Assembly (NCBI GenBank): GCA_026874595.1
Contig: CM049314.1
Coordinates: 25,989,729-26,053,728, forward strand
Reading direction: 5' to 3'
Length of the DNA: 64,000 nucleotides
Origin: Sipunculus nudus
Lineage: Eukaryota; Annelida; Sipuncula; Golfingiida; Sipunculidae
A model generated the notes under the pieces. The model saw only the letters and a program-made list of their open reading frames with translations. It was not told the DNA's origin and did not search any database. This document shows, piece after piece, positions 22,590-34,229 of this stretch. Made by a program: the position numbers and the translations under genes. Position 1 is the first letter of the stretch. Every line of letters begins with the position of its first letter.

Positions 22590-23170
22590 GTTACCGCCAG
22601 ATGGTCAATGATTACATAAGGTCTATGTATTTATATAATTTGGTGGAATCGTTGTTCATCAAAGTTTCGAATACTGCTGTCGTCAGTCAGATATCTTATC
22701 AGAGTTTTGGTTGGACAGCATTTTGAATTGACCAGACAAGAAGGCTCACTCTTCATGATAAATTGACGAATGAAATTTTAATGCGGTCTCATTTCTAGAG
22801 ACAGGGAAACAATAAAGAAGTAATTTAAAATGTAAAAGGTGCAATTCTTTCCTGGTATTTTCCTGGTATTACGAATGATATAATTCCTAAGCTACTTTCA
22901 AATTGGACTGCAGTGTTTTGCACCTGTACATTCTTGTAGGTATTCCCAGCCGCCTAAGGACCATAACACCCTAGCTACCGCATGGAAGCGACAGGTATTT
23001 ATTGTTTCTACATTTGTCGGCCGTCAGTAACCTTATTTTATTTATTCTAGGTGGATACATGCATATAGGATTAATAATATTTGGAGTGTTCGGGGGTTAT
23101 ATGCAGGCCGTGCACATTTTAATTCTAGACATACCTATTCATTATATGGCATAATTTTTACTTCTGCTCT
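22590..23170 (+). repeat. Dispersed repeat R1, 3' part only
   Basis: Matches the last 500-600 bp of R1 at 7,450-7,990 and 43,370-43,860. Shared words include 'actgctgtcgtcagtca', 'ttgaattgaccagacaagaaggc', 'ggtattacgaatgatataattcc', 'gaagcgacagg' and 'gttatatgcaggccgtgcacat'. It is followed by a CT-rich stretch, as in the other copies. Confidence 0.65.
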
Positions 23171-24597
23171 CTATCTCTCATTATTCTCTGTTTGTCGTCT
23201 GCCTGCTGTCTCCACCTCTTCTCTTTCTTTCTTTCTATCTCTCACGCTCACACATATATATTTATATATTCCATTTCTTTCTCGGACTACTTGACAGGGC
23301 AGCATCACACACTTCCACTCATTTCATATCCTGGCGTCAACCAGGCTCGTTGACTACTGCATCTGGGCCCTGGGTGCGTAATCATTCCTATTGCTGGGTC
23401 ATATCACCGAGGAACCCCCGAAAGGTGCGCTCCTTTATGGCCGTTGAGCACTGCTTTCCCATTAAGCCATGCAGAGCGCTCACCCTGGGTATGAAATGTC
23501 TCGCCGCCTCGGCGGAAAGTCCAACTCACAAATTCTCCGCTTTGAGTCCTGTGCTGTAGCTTGAGCCACAGAAGACGGTTATTTATAAAAGTACGTGTTA
23601 ATCAAATTACGCTACCGTGTCAATACGGTACATTTATTGTACCATCCTTGAAATAAATCGGACGGGTGATTCATATTTTTTTGCACATAAACAAGAGGGG
23701 AGACCAAACCAAGTTACTCCCAAGACTAGTCATCTTATCAAATTTTAACAAAATCGGATAATAATTTGGAAGGTTGTGACAAAGACACCACATGGTGACC
23801 GTCACACATACCAAAAATAACCTAATCTAAGCTATTCTTAAAGGTAATGTTAAACTACATTGGATAAAACGTATAATATCATTATAAATTATCACAAACC
23901 TAGGAATTTCCGAGAATGTGGGCTTCAAAAGATCAGCTTAGATTGTTCAACTCATTTGTTTTTTTTTTTTTTTGGGGGGGGGGGGGGGTCTCATTATTTC
24001 CGACCAGAAAAATCTGGGAAATACACTCCAATTCGTAATAATTTAAATATCAGATTAATAACATTGTACTTTCATACAACTACATTTAATTACCAATGAC
24101 CAATCCTTAGGTAGTCATGGTATGTTGAGTTGCGCTCTAACAATTCCAGGATACCCTTATATATTTTTATATTAAACATTGATTTTTCCTGTTTATATAT
24201 ATTATATCCTTATGTATATTTATTTCCATAAACGTATCTGATATTCTCCTAAAGCAGCTTCATAATTGACTGTTTATTTGCTTTATATTTAATCTACAAT
24301 AATAATAATTCTTATAACATGCAAATCGTACAGTTTGGAAAGGGGAGGAGTTAAACATTGGCGCCATATGAGCCTTCCTACTTTGCAATGTAGATTGTTG
24401 CATGTATGCACCCCCTCCCCGATTTGTTCTTTAACCCCCCCCCCCATAAAAACACAAACACACACACAATCTAAATTCGCCTGCTTGCTGGTTCTTGTGT
24501 CTTACATATACCATTCTTCAGACCACAGTTTTGAAGGAATCCTTTTTAAACTGGTACATGTTGTGTCTTACACTAATATCTCGTAATAAATTTTTCA
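23171..24597. other. No gene recognised; T15-G15 tract
   Basis: Contains 15 T residues (23,959-23,973) followed directly by 15 G residues (23,974-23,988). At about 23,400-23,570 there is GC-richer DNA with an open frame of 69 codons but no recognisable domain. No exon could be supported. Confidence 0.5.
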
Positions 24598-24775
24598 TTT
24601 TCTGGATATTGCCTCTAGGGGGTGCTGCACACGACCTTCCGAAATATTAAATTTTTGGCCATATCTTCAAAACTATAAACCTCAGTTACATAAACTATAG
24701 CTTATTTTCTTCCTCTGAGTCTTATCCATATCCTAGTTAAGTCATCTGGTCTAAAGCTTGTGTCACTTTGTCAGT
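24598..24775 (+). repeat. Dispersed repeat R5, copy 1
   Basis: Shares 'cctctagggggtgctgcacac', 'tttttggccatatct.caaactata', 'gttacataaacta.agct' and 'cttatcca' (degenerate) with 44,355-44,520. No coding content. Confidence 0.55.
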
Positions 24776-25469
24776 ATGTCTGTCTCTTTGTCATTTGTCG
24801 TCACCTATGTCTGCTTTCATGTTGTTTTGTGTGATATATGTCGTTCAACAGGCCTAACTTTTCACCAGTTGCTCTGAAAATCAATCAATTGTTAGAAAAC
24901 CTACAGTTTGTTCTGTCTGTCCGTCTGTTTGTCATTTCAACTTCCGGCAAGCGTTCGACCTATGGTTGTCTAGTTTTAGTCATCAAAGATTCTTCAAGTT
25001 CATAAACTTTCCAAGCGCCCCCAATTGGACTGATCGCTATCCACTCGGAATAAGTTAATTTGAAAAGACTGGTTGCGGGACCCCCACTAGTTGCAATTGT
25101 GTAACATCCTATTCTGTCCGTTTTGCAATCCCAAATATAAAATTCGTCAAATATAAAATTAGTGAACCTGTGAGCTTATGCGAGTGCGCAGCGTCGTCCT
25201 TCGTCCTGCACTCTTGTCATTACGTTAACCCATGCAATCTCAGAAACTGTCGGACCAAGCCGCTTCAAAATGCATGTAAGAATCAGTCACATGTCAAACT
25301 TATTGGATTGAGCTTATTTTTTAGATATCTGCATTAACTTCAATTTTATGGGGAAAAGCTTAAAAACTTAAACATTTTTTTTTCTCCGAAACCGTCCAGC
25401 CAAATTGTCCAATATATCAAGGAAATAAACCTAGAAACATTCTCTCTCATGTTTGTACAAATGGTTCCA

Positions 25470-26160
25470 ATTCGGTGATTTTCGGCCGAATTACAGGAAG
25501 TTGAACTTAGTCATCTGTCCAGAAAAGATAACAAATATTACCATCTCAGAAAATGCTTGGGCTATCATCACCAAATTTTATGCTAATGTTGGTCACCTGA
25601 CTCAAATTGAGGAATTGGTGGCGCCACCTGCATCGGCTTTTTATGTAGGGGGGGGGGGATCATCAGTGCCCATATCATACTGAGGGCTACAAAAAATTTC
25701 TTCTGTCCAACTATGTAGCCTAATTGTTTAATATCGCACAGAAATGATCCAGGGGCAATGCTTTTTGGCCGAGTTATGGGAAGCTGAATTTAGTCGTATG
25801 GCACAACTGTCCATTTTGGCTAAGTGGCTACAAAGATCTCCTCAAAAACCACTGAGCAAAATTCTTTAATCTCAACATTAATGATCCTCAGATGTTGATA
25901 ATTCAAGTTTGTTCAAATTATGTTGGTTCATTGGTTTTTGGCTGAGTTACAAGAAGCTGAACTTAGCCAGTTTGATGTATTTTCCTATATATGAGTTATA
26001 AACATGCAAAACATTTTTCGACTGACACCACTGAAGCCAATTTGTTTAATATTTTTCAAGAATAATCTCCAAAATAATTCTTTTAATTATTGACTGGTTC
26101 CACATGAATGAATTTGGCTGAATTATGGAGGCTGAATTGAATCATTTTTCCGCATATGTT
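25470..26160 (+). repeat. Degenerate tandem repeat with 'ggccgagttatRggaagctgaa' block
   Basis: The block 'ttggcYgaRttaYRgRaagctgaactta' recurs at about 25,482, 25,770, 25,936 and 26,108, with spacings of about 290, 165 and 170 bp. The spacers also share fragments. It appears to be an old, uneven tandem amplification rather than coding DNA. Confidence 0.5.
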
Positions 26161-26849
26161 AGCTGTATGAAGCAGTTACATCTAGCATTACATCAGTTTA
26201 TCAGCATCTGTCCCCTCATGCCACTAGACATTTAAATTTCAGGTTATCTATGGTAAATATTGACAGGAATGATTTTTAAAACCTTGAAAAAAATTTAGAA
26301 TCATGAATTAAATGATTCAGATAGATGTTACCACCCATGAGTGTTCAGCTCTCTGTGGCTAAATAAAGATGGCTGTACATGGATTATAAATAATTGGTAT
26401 CCATACTCAACTTAATTCAAGATTTAGCCATCAGTGAGATGAATCTGTATTATAATTTTGCATTAATTTTGCATCTATCATAGTTTCAATATATTCATAA
26501 TTTCTTTATATAAAATGTTAGTTGAATAGCATTTTGTATTGGAAAATTTATTTCAAAGTTTTTTTTTCAAGTAGGAACCACTTCTGTGTACAGATAGCAG
26601 CAGTTGTTTTGCCATTGACAGTTTGCCAAGATTTGTCAGTGCCTGGATGCTGGCCATTGGCCAAGATTATGTCAGCTCTATAAATAGCTTTGGCGCAGTG
26701 CCAGGATTGGTAGGGGCCTATGTGCTGCAGTCTGATTACTATAACAGCCTGGTGTAGTGTTTTCATGGTAAGTTCATTGTATTATTTGAAACAAGTCAAA
26801 GTTTATTTCAATTTCTTTTCAAGTCAGGAACTTTGAAATAAATACATGC

Positions 26850-27830
26850 TTTTTTTCAGGAATAATTAGCAGTATTGGCCTGAAATTGTGCATATCGATA
26901 GATCTTGGACTCCTCTCTTTGTACTCAAGACTGGTGGCGCCATCTGCAATCGTTTTTCCATAGCATTCATCCGTACATGTGCTTTGGGTGAAAATTGTTC
27001 AAATTTCAGGAGTGGACCAAGGTATTGGTCTGAAATTTGGCATGTTGATCCATCTTGAAATGTTTTTTCTTAACCAGACAGGTAGTGCTAGTCACACTTC
27101 CTTTTTCGTAGAACAAATTAATGCCCGTTTTGCAGGTATGATTTGCAATTTTGGCCTTTGTGCATATCCATAGTTCTCGGACTCCTTCATCATGTACTCA
27201 AGACCTGTTGGTCCCATCTACACGTTTTCCTGTGCCGTCTATTCGTACGTGTGATTTAGGTGAAATTGCTCATGTCTCAGGAGTGGGTCAAGGGTAATGG
27301 TCTAAAATTTGGCATGGCCATCTAACTTGGAAAATTTTCTTGTAAAGCAGACAGGTGGCGCCGCTTACCTTTCCGTTTTCGTAGAATAAATTAGTGCCCT
27401 TTTCTCAAGAGTGATTCACATTGGCCAGAAATAATGTTCATCCATAGATCTTTGACTCCTTCATGTAGTGTTTAAGATTAGTGGCGCCATCTGCAATAGT
27501 TTTTCCGTGGCGTCCATCCGTACATGTGCTTTATGTGAAAATTGCCCATGTCTCAGGAGTGGGTAAAGTTATTGTTCTTAAATGTGGCACGTACATTCAA
27601 CCTGGAAAGTTGTCATGTAAACCAGATAGGTGGCGCCACCTACCTCCTGGTTTTCATAGAATAAATTAATGCCTTTTTCCCTGGAGTGATTTGCAGTATT
27701 GTCCTCATATTGTGCATATCCATAGATCCTGGACTCCTCCCTCTTGTACCTAAGACTGGTGGCGCCATCTACAATCATTTTCCTGTGGCGTTTATTCGTA
27801 CATGTGCCTGGATTAAAATTGATCATAGCT
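26850..27830 (+). repeat. Tandem repeat R6, about 277-bp period, 3.5 units
   Basis: The landmark 'tggtggcgccatctRcaat' occurs at about 26,930, 27,208, 27,480 and 27,759 (spacings 278, 272, 279). Other landmarks recur with the same period: 'gtacatgtgctt', 'gtctcaggagtggg', 'aaatttggcat', 'ccagacaggtggcgcc', 'gtagaataaattaatgcc' and 'tgcatatccatagatc'. Each unit carries two copies of the GGTGGCGCC word. All open frames here are broken and differ between units, so it is not a repeated protein domain. Confidence 0.85.
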
Positions 27831-28289
27831 TATCAATCTCACTCCTTTTCCCCTTACCACTCAATCCATGCCTCACTTCACCTGTACAACTTTGATTTCG
27901 GCAGATAAACGTAGTCGCTTATTTACTTCCTGTAACTAGTTGTTTCAAGCATCTGTGCAAATAGCCGAAGAGTGGTTTGAAGCCTGAAATTGTTTATGTC
28001 CATACATCTTTGATGGCTTTCTCGTATACAGGACTAGTGGGGCCACTTACATAATGTTTTTGTTGTGTTCACCTATGTCAGTATTTCAGTAGACACTTTT
28101 GTGTAATTGGTGCACGTACTCAAGTTCAAAATGTTCAGTGCTTGCATTGTACATATACTTGTCACACGTACTTGTAACGGTCCTGCATAGAAGCAGTATA
28201 CCTGATGTATATCCCATTACACAGGTTCCCATTAAGCCCTTAGGCCCCCTATGAAAGTTTTGTGCTGTGTGATGTTTAACAAAAAGATA

Positions 28290-28760
28290 CCTAGATATCG
28301 CCCATAACGAAATATGGGCGACCTGTTGCGCTCACCACAACCATTTCAGCAGCACACTGCTTATAGCGGTAGAGGCACCTTGTATCTGTTGAAGAAACTG
28401 CGCTTTCTATAGAACGATTCTAGGTGTCACTACTGGTGAAAATTTGGCGACATGTTGTGTATACCAAAGATATATACCAGATGTTGCCAGTGTCGACTCT
28501 TGGATGGTTTGTTGAATTTTCAAAAAAAGCTACACATGTTCCCCCAACAACAACTGTTGTGTGATTTGCCGTGTTATATTTTGCTTCTTTATATTCCACG
28601 TTGGTGGTATATGAGTACTCCTACTACTATAGCAATCCACAGGCGCACTTGTCGTAAGGACACTCATCTAACGTCAGTCGAGGAGACTTTTACCAAAGAA
28701 CCACGCCAGATATCACCACAAAGATACAAAGCTGAGTGCGTCATTTCCTAAGGCGTGTAC
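28290..28760 (+). repeat. Dispersed repeat R3, copy B (5' part)
   Basis: Carries the R3 head ('ttatagcggtagaggcacc', 'tagaacgattctaggtgtcac'), repeated 'ccagatRtYRcca' motifs at 28,479 and 28,704, and the 'ttgtgtgatttgccgtg', 'atattttgcttctttat' and 'tccacgttggtgg' block shared with 51,580-51,640. The conserved 3' half seen in copies A and C is missing. Confidence 0.6.
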
Positions 28761-29097
28761 CTCATGTTTCACATTCTCCTATCAGCTATCAGGGTCTCAT
28801 CTAGATAAAATAATACAATGTGATAAACAACATAAATCATATGATTATCTAAAGACATGCATCCCTGTGCACGGCATGTCAGTGAAACATATTACTCTTA
28901 CTCTGAGCATGCGTGGACTCCTTGGGTCAGAGAGAATGAGAAAATGATAACAAGGGGCAACTGTTTATATCCCAGGCCAGGACGGATTGAGAGGAGGCAC
29001 TGGGATAAAAATTCTGGGAACTAGCGCCGGAGATTATGCCTCACAATATTTTCATCTTTAATCATCCGCATATAAATCCGATGTAAGTGTGCTCGCA

Positions 29098-29931
29098 TGT
29101 TACAGGTGTCTCTTTTATTGTTCGCTGTTGACATTTTGGTTCGTGTTAGGCTCAAGCCCTGGACGTCAATTGCTATAGCGAGTAGAGACACAGCGCTCGG
29201 TGTAATCCGTACTGGGTGAACCCTGGTGTGTAAAGAGACAGCGCTCGTGCTAATCTGGAATTTTCCGGGCTGTTCACGCTCTATGAGCTCGGGTCTTGTA
29301 TTGTTCTTTACGCACGTGTGTATTATGTATTGTTGTGTTCTTTGGATTGTTCGTGAAACAGAAGTTTCTAGGCTTTGGGGTGAGAAGCTATAAATTAGGG
29401 GTTGTGTTAAGAGCCCAGGAAGGAGAGAGAAATATGACATGGAAGAGTGTAGGTCAGTTTGTGGACCTTTCCGATAATTGCAGCAGTTATAGATCTTCTC
29501 CGAAATTTGTAATGGATTTTATATAGTCTTCAGTTGCCTTTGGGATTACTACTAGAACTTCACTTTTGGATTACATTAGACTATTATTGTCTGAGAAGAT
29601 TTACGTGAACTGTTCATCTGAATTTTATGTTTTAAAGGACATGTTGAGCTGTGACAGTGGCGGTATCCAGAAAAGCCTAGGATCCGGACACTCTGGTACT
29701 GTACACTTTATTTATTATACTGGGTATTTTTATAGATTTACTGTTGTTATACTGTGTAATTGTATTGATTTAGCGTATTGTAATTTTAGGATTGTTTTAA
29801 GAATAGATTATCATAATTTGTAAACAAAAACACCTTCATTATTCATTCCTCCATTTCACGCGAACTAGTGTTCGTAACAAAATTTATGCCCGTCACGACT
29901 ACGTGATCTGATTTTTTTAGGTTCCGTAACA
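29098..29931 (+). repeat. 5' LTR, 834 bp
   Basis: It begins TGTTACAGGTGTCTC and ends TTCCGTAACA (TG..CA ends, with TGTTAC/GTAACA as the short inverted terminus). It aligns with the 3' LTR at 16,135-16,952 (-). The PBS begins six bases after it. Open frames inside it (for example 29,021-29,440 minus and 29,566-29,823 plus) are LTR sequence, not genes. Confidence 0.85.
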
Positions 29932-29937
29932 TAAAAT

Positions 29938-29955
29938 TGGGGGCTTGTCCGGTAT
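29938..29955 (+). other. Primer-binding site, tRNA-Pro type
   Basis: Reads TGGGGGCTTGTCCGGTAT. It differs at two of 18 positions from the tRNA-Pro 3'-end complement, which is matched perfectly at 18,451-18,468 on the minus strand. It lies six bases downstream of the LTR, the expected location for the primer of minus-strand DNA synthesis. Confidence 0.85.
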
Positions 29956-30101
29956 GCTTAATAGTTTTGAAAATTTATTAGGATTTGACCTAGACACATT
30001 GTTTTCAATACATTATTTACTAGATTACGCATTGTTTACAATACATTGTTTACAAGATTTATCTTAGTGTTTTTATTTGTTATTGTTATTGCTATCTTAA
30101 C

Positions 30102-31581
30102 ATGGCAGATCTCAAACCTAAGACATTTGTTGAAGATCCCCACCCTGATCAACTTGAACAGTTGACAAAAGATCAGTTGTTGCATTTGGGACAACACTTA
30201 GGGCTAGTCGTGAAAAAAAGCTTTGAGAAAGCCTGATATAATTGCTAAAATCATGCAAGATCTGGTTAGCAAAGGTTTAACTGAAGAGAGTGAAGTGGAA
30301 ACATCAAGAAATGACAGCCTTGCTGTGCAGTTAGAATTTAAAAAAAGTTAAAATGCATGAAAGGTTAGAAAGAGAAAGACTAGAAAAAGAAAAGAGAAAG
30401 AGAAACACAAGAAAAAGAAATTGAGTTAAAACGTCTGGAGTTAGAAGGACTTAAGTTAGAACATAGTCTACGTGCTGCCCCGACTCACAGTTTTGATATT
30501 ACTAAATACATTAGACTTGTCCCATCTTTTTAAGAAAAAGAGGTTGATAAATATTTCTTACATTTTGAGAAGGTAGCTGAAAATTTAAAATGGCCTAAGG
30601 AAAATTGGACTATGCTATTTCAAAGTGTATTGACTAGAAAGGCCAGAGAAATGTATACAGAGCTTTCAGTAGAAGCCGCTTCTAACTATTACCAGGTTAA
30701 AGGGTTAATCCTAAAAGGTTATGGGTTAGTTCCGGAGGCTTACTGTCAGAAATTAAGAAATTGGGAAAAGCGCAAAGAACAGACCTATGTAGAATTTTCT
30801 AGGACAAAAGAGCAGTTGTTTGATCGCTGGTGTAGTTCTAAAAATGTAATGAAAGATTGTGTCAATTTGCGCCAGGTAATTTTGCTTGAAGTATTCAAGC
30901 GCTCCATTCACACAAATGTTTAAACTTTTAATGATGAGAAAGGTCCTGAAACACTTGACATTGCTGCTCAATTAGCTGATGATTATTCATTAACACCAAA
31001 ATTTTTTTTACTAGCAAATCAAACCAGTCGTTCACAAACAAGAATGTAAATCAGTATCAGTCAAAAGAAGTTTCAGGCGTAGTCACCCAGAAATAGTAGT
31101 CCTGATAGTTACAAAAGTCCAAGAAAATCTGTAATTACTACAAAAAGGAAGGTCATCTAATAGCTGACTGCTGGAAACTTGCAAATAAACCAAGGAGCAA
31201 ACCTACTGGTTTTGTTTCAAAATCTATGCATTGCATAGTACAAGAGCCAAGCTCTTTTCATGTAAATAAGGGGTACAACTTCTTCATTGACTCTAAAAAA
31301 GAGTTTGATGCTATGGAGGCCAACATGCCGTCTGATTCAAAAGAAGAATCCGTAGCTTGCGGGGTAAAATCCTCATTTGATTCTTGCGAGGAATTTAATA
31401 ATGCTAGGTCCTTTCAAGACAAATGCGAGGAGGATCCACTTAATAAGGCTAAGTTATTTTATGACCCTTGCGAGAGTATTTCAAATGTGGCCAGGTCCTC
31501 TTATGACACACAGATGTTTGTTTCTGCTGAGGAAAATTCCTCTGTTGACTCTCATGAGAGTTTGATTGTAATAAGGAAGTA
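30102..31581 (+). pseudogene. Gypsy gag relic with altered zinc knuckle
   Basis: A likely start ATG at 30,102 opens a frame that is shifted near 30,215. Further in, a charged E/K/R-rich, probably coiled-coil segment (about 30,350-30,470) leads to a capsid-like segment at 30,612-30,923 that ends at a stop. A CCHC-type zinc knuckle follows at 31,130-31,171. Its spacing C-x2-x-x4-H-x4-C is kept, but the second cysteine is Tyr (CNYYKKEGHLIADC), so metal binding would be impaired. After it an acidic, serine-rich linker (31,226-31,581) runs toward the protease. In the intact family gag forms the particle; here it is interrupted several times. Confidence 0.75.
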
Positions 31582-31639
31582 GATTCCTCTCCTGACTCTG
31601 AAATGGAGTTATTTGAGCCATTCATACATGATGGTTTTG

Positions 31640-32247
31640 TATCACTTGCAAGGGATGTTTCGGATTCTACCCCTGTTAGAATTTTGAGGGACACTGGTTC
31701 AGGCCAAACTATGTAAGTAAACACTTTGCCATTTTCGAATAGGTCTTTTACTGGTGCACATGCACTTGTTAATTGTGTGTTTTCAGACAAGAACACTTCA
31801 GTTCTTCTTCACAGTATTCATTTAAAGTCAGATTTGACTTCCTGGAATATTAGTGTGGGCATAAGAACTACTTTACCCTTTAAGGGAATTCATTTGCTAC
31901 TAGGCAATGCTGTTGCAGTTGACAGAGTACAGGCTGTACCAATAGTGACAGAAAAGCCGTCACTCAATCAGGACATTGATCCTGAAAGTCAGGAAATTCC
32001 TGGTTTGTATCCCTCATGTGCTGTAACTAGATCTATGGCCAAGAAAAACACACAAGGGGATAGTGGTTCACATAAAAAATTCTGGGAGTCACTAATGACT
32101 CGTCTGATGAGTCGCCCGTACAGGATGCAGCATTTTCAAGGTCAGAACTTATCGCGGAACAGCATAAGGACCCTGATATTTCATGTTTGTTTCCCAGGGC
32201 AGTTTCAAAAGATGAACTGTAAAAAACCCGGTTTGTTGCATTGTTAA
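31640..32247 (+). pseudogene. Retroelement aspartic protease relic
   Basis: The active-site motif DTGSGQT is at 31,690-31,710, with Asp at 31,690. A TAA stop follows in frame at 31,714. The frame then continues to 32,247, through a hydrophobic GIHLLLGN block (about 31,890-31,915) that corresponds to the second conserved region of retropepsins. Pepsin-like retroviral proteases act as dimers to cut the polyprotein. The in-frame stop just after the active site breaks this copy. Confidence 0.75.
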
Positions 32248-32261
32248 AAATGGAGCACTTA

Positions 32262-33390
32262 TGCGTAAATGGCGACCACCTGATGTATGCGCTGATGATG
32301 AGTGGGCCATCAAACAACAAATAGTAATACCCAAAAGCTATCGCAATGAAATTCTAAGCATGGCACATGAGGCCATTGTCTGGCCATATAGTTATAATTA
32401 AAACTTATCAGAATAGTTATAAATAAAACTTGTCAGAAAGTAAGTATACACTTCTATTGGCCTAACCTCAGGGACTGATGGTGTACAGTATTGTAGATCA
32501 TGCCATACATGCCAGATGGTAGGCAAGCCCAATTAGAATCCTCATAAAGCCCAACTTAGGCCTATTCCTGCTTTCGGGGAACCATTTAGTAGGATTATTT
32601 TTGATTGTGTTGGGAAAAATGCCAAAAACAAAATCTGGACATGAATACTTGCTGCGATTATGTGCCCATCTACCAGGTTCCCTGAGGCAATACTATTGCG
32701 CAAAATTAATGCCAAAAGTATTGTAAAGGCTCTGACCAAGTTTTTTTACATTTTTTGGATTACCAAAATACGTCAAGTCTGACCAAGGGTCTAATTTTAT
32801 GCGTGGCTTATTCCAGCAAGTTATGCTTGAGCTAGGTATAAAACAGTACAACTCTTCGCCATACCATCCTGAAAGTCAGGGCGCCCTCGAGCGTTTTCAC
32901 CAGACATTAAAAAAACATGTTTAGGACTTATTGTTATGACACACAGAAAGACTAGGATGAAGGAATCCGCCTATTTGCTGTTTTCTGTCAGAGAATCCTT
33001 TCAAGAGTCCTCGGGTTTCAGTCCCTTTGAACTAGTTTTCGGACAGACAGTTCGAGGTCCATTAAAACTGCTTAAAGAGAAACTCTTTTGTGAAAATCCT
33101 GATTCTCTTAGTTTATTGCAGTTTGTCTCAGACATCCGCACTAAACTACACAATGCTTGTGTGATTGCAGAGTCTAATCTAAAATCTGCAAAAAAATAAA
33201 ATGAAAACAAAGTATTACAAGCACACTGTTAGAAGGACGTTTGAGCTTGGCTAGGTATTTTGGTCCTTCCATTTTTGACAAGAAAACACGATTCAAATTA
33301 CATACTGTTAACACCAGATAGGTGTAAGAAAAAACAGCTGTGCCATGTTAACATGTAGAAACCATTTTATGACAGAATGTTGTACATAAT
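32262..33390 (+). pseudogene. Gypsy integrase relic, D,D35E
   Basis: An N-terminal zinc-binding region has Cys pairs at about 32,492-32,512 (CRSCHTCQ). The catalytic core has the first Asp in a FDCVG context at about 32,603, the second in KSDQGSNFM at 32,781 and Glu at 32,889. The last two are in one frame with exactly 35 residues between them. The C-terminal part (32,936-33,199 and beyond) includes ESSGFSPFELVFG and GPLKLLKEK, and ends near a HVNM motif at about 33,340. At least two frameshifts and several stops lie in the core. Integrase lies upstream of RT here, unlike in canonical gypsy elements. Confidence 0.85.
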
Positions 33391-33479
33391 ATTACTGCTG
33401 TTATTTGTGTAAATACTGACTCTGACCCAGTTAAAGTAGATACTGATTGTAAGTGTGATGTAGACATTCAGTGTGGAAC

Positions 33480-34215
33480 GGTACCACAAAAAAACCCAGA
33501 CGTGCTTAACGATGCCAAACTGTCACACCTTACCGCTCAACAACAAGAAGACCTGAAGAACCTGTTGCGGAATTATGAACATTTGTTTAGTGACATTCCA
33601 ACGCGAACTTACATATTTCGCCATGACGTCGATGTTGATGAGACAAGCGCAGTCAAGCAGCATTCTTATAGACTGAATCCAAATGTATCTACAAGATGAG
33701 GTTCAATATTTGCTGGACAATAATTTTATTGAACCTAGTAACAGTAACTGGAGTTCACCATGTATTCTTGTGCAAAAACCTGATGGAAGTTACCGTATGT
33801 GCACAGATTATCGAAAACTGAACTCTGTCACCAAGACTTACACGTTCCTGATTCCGAGGATTGATGATTGTATTGATAGAGTCGGTAGCTCCAGGTATAT
33901 TTCCAAGTTTGACTTACTAAAAGGAATCCGCTGACAGAGCGAGTGAACGAAGTGTCCTCATTTGTGACGTTATGCCATTTGGAATGAAGAACTCGCCATC
34001 CACGTTCCAGCGCGTCACTCATATGGTTGTCAAGGACAATTAGGGCTGCGACGCATATGTTGAAGACTTATCGTGTAGAGCGACACCTGGGAGAAACATC
34101 TGCTAATTCTTTGAAAGACTCAGCGAAGCACGTAGACCGTCAACTTAGTCAAATCTGTGTTTTACAGGGTCTGTGTAGGGCAGGGTCAAGTAAACTCTGC
34201 AATGCATTTTCTCTC
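33480..34215 (+). pseudogene. Gypsy reverse transcriptase relic, truncated
   Basis: The N-terminal region (LTAQQQEDLKNLLRNYEHLF, 33,525-33,584) is followed, in another frame, by the fingers region with CILVQKPDGSYRMCTDYRKL and by the first catalytic Asp in FDLLKG (33,911). Next comes PFGMKNSPSTFQR (about 33,974-34,012). The YxDD box reads YVED at 34,056-34,067, so one of the paired catalytic aspartates is Glu. Frames shift at about 33,690 and 33,930, and a stop lies at about 34,038. The coding match fades at about 34,215, where the minisatellite starts. Confidence 0.85.
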
Positions 34216-34229
34216 TAATAGAACAACGG

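Larger units (their letters stand above)
29098..34215 (+). mobile_element. Gmr1-like gypsy LTR retrotransposon, 3'-truncated
   Basis: The order on the plus strand is LTR, tRNA-Pro-type PBS, gag with zinc knuckle, protease, integrase, reverse transcriptase. The element stops inside RT at about 34,215, where the 100-bp minisatellite begins; RNase H, polypurine tract and 3' LTR are absent. Integrase upstream of RT is the Ty1/copia order, yet the domain sequences are of Ty3/gypsy type. This combination is known for the Gmr1 group of metazoan gypsy elements. The copy carries many stops and frameshifts and is not functional. The second copy at 16,135-18,278 (-) has the same order. Confidence 0.88.

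Noticed and set aside
29021-29823. Open frames of 76-139 codons near 29 kb
   Set aside because: They lie in or across the 834-bp LTR of the gypsy element, as shown by its alignment with the LTR at 16,135-16,952.
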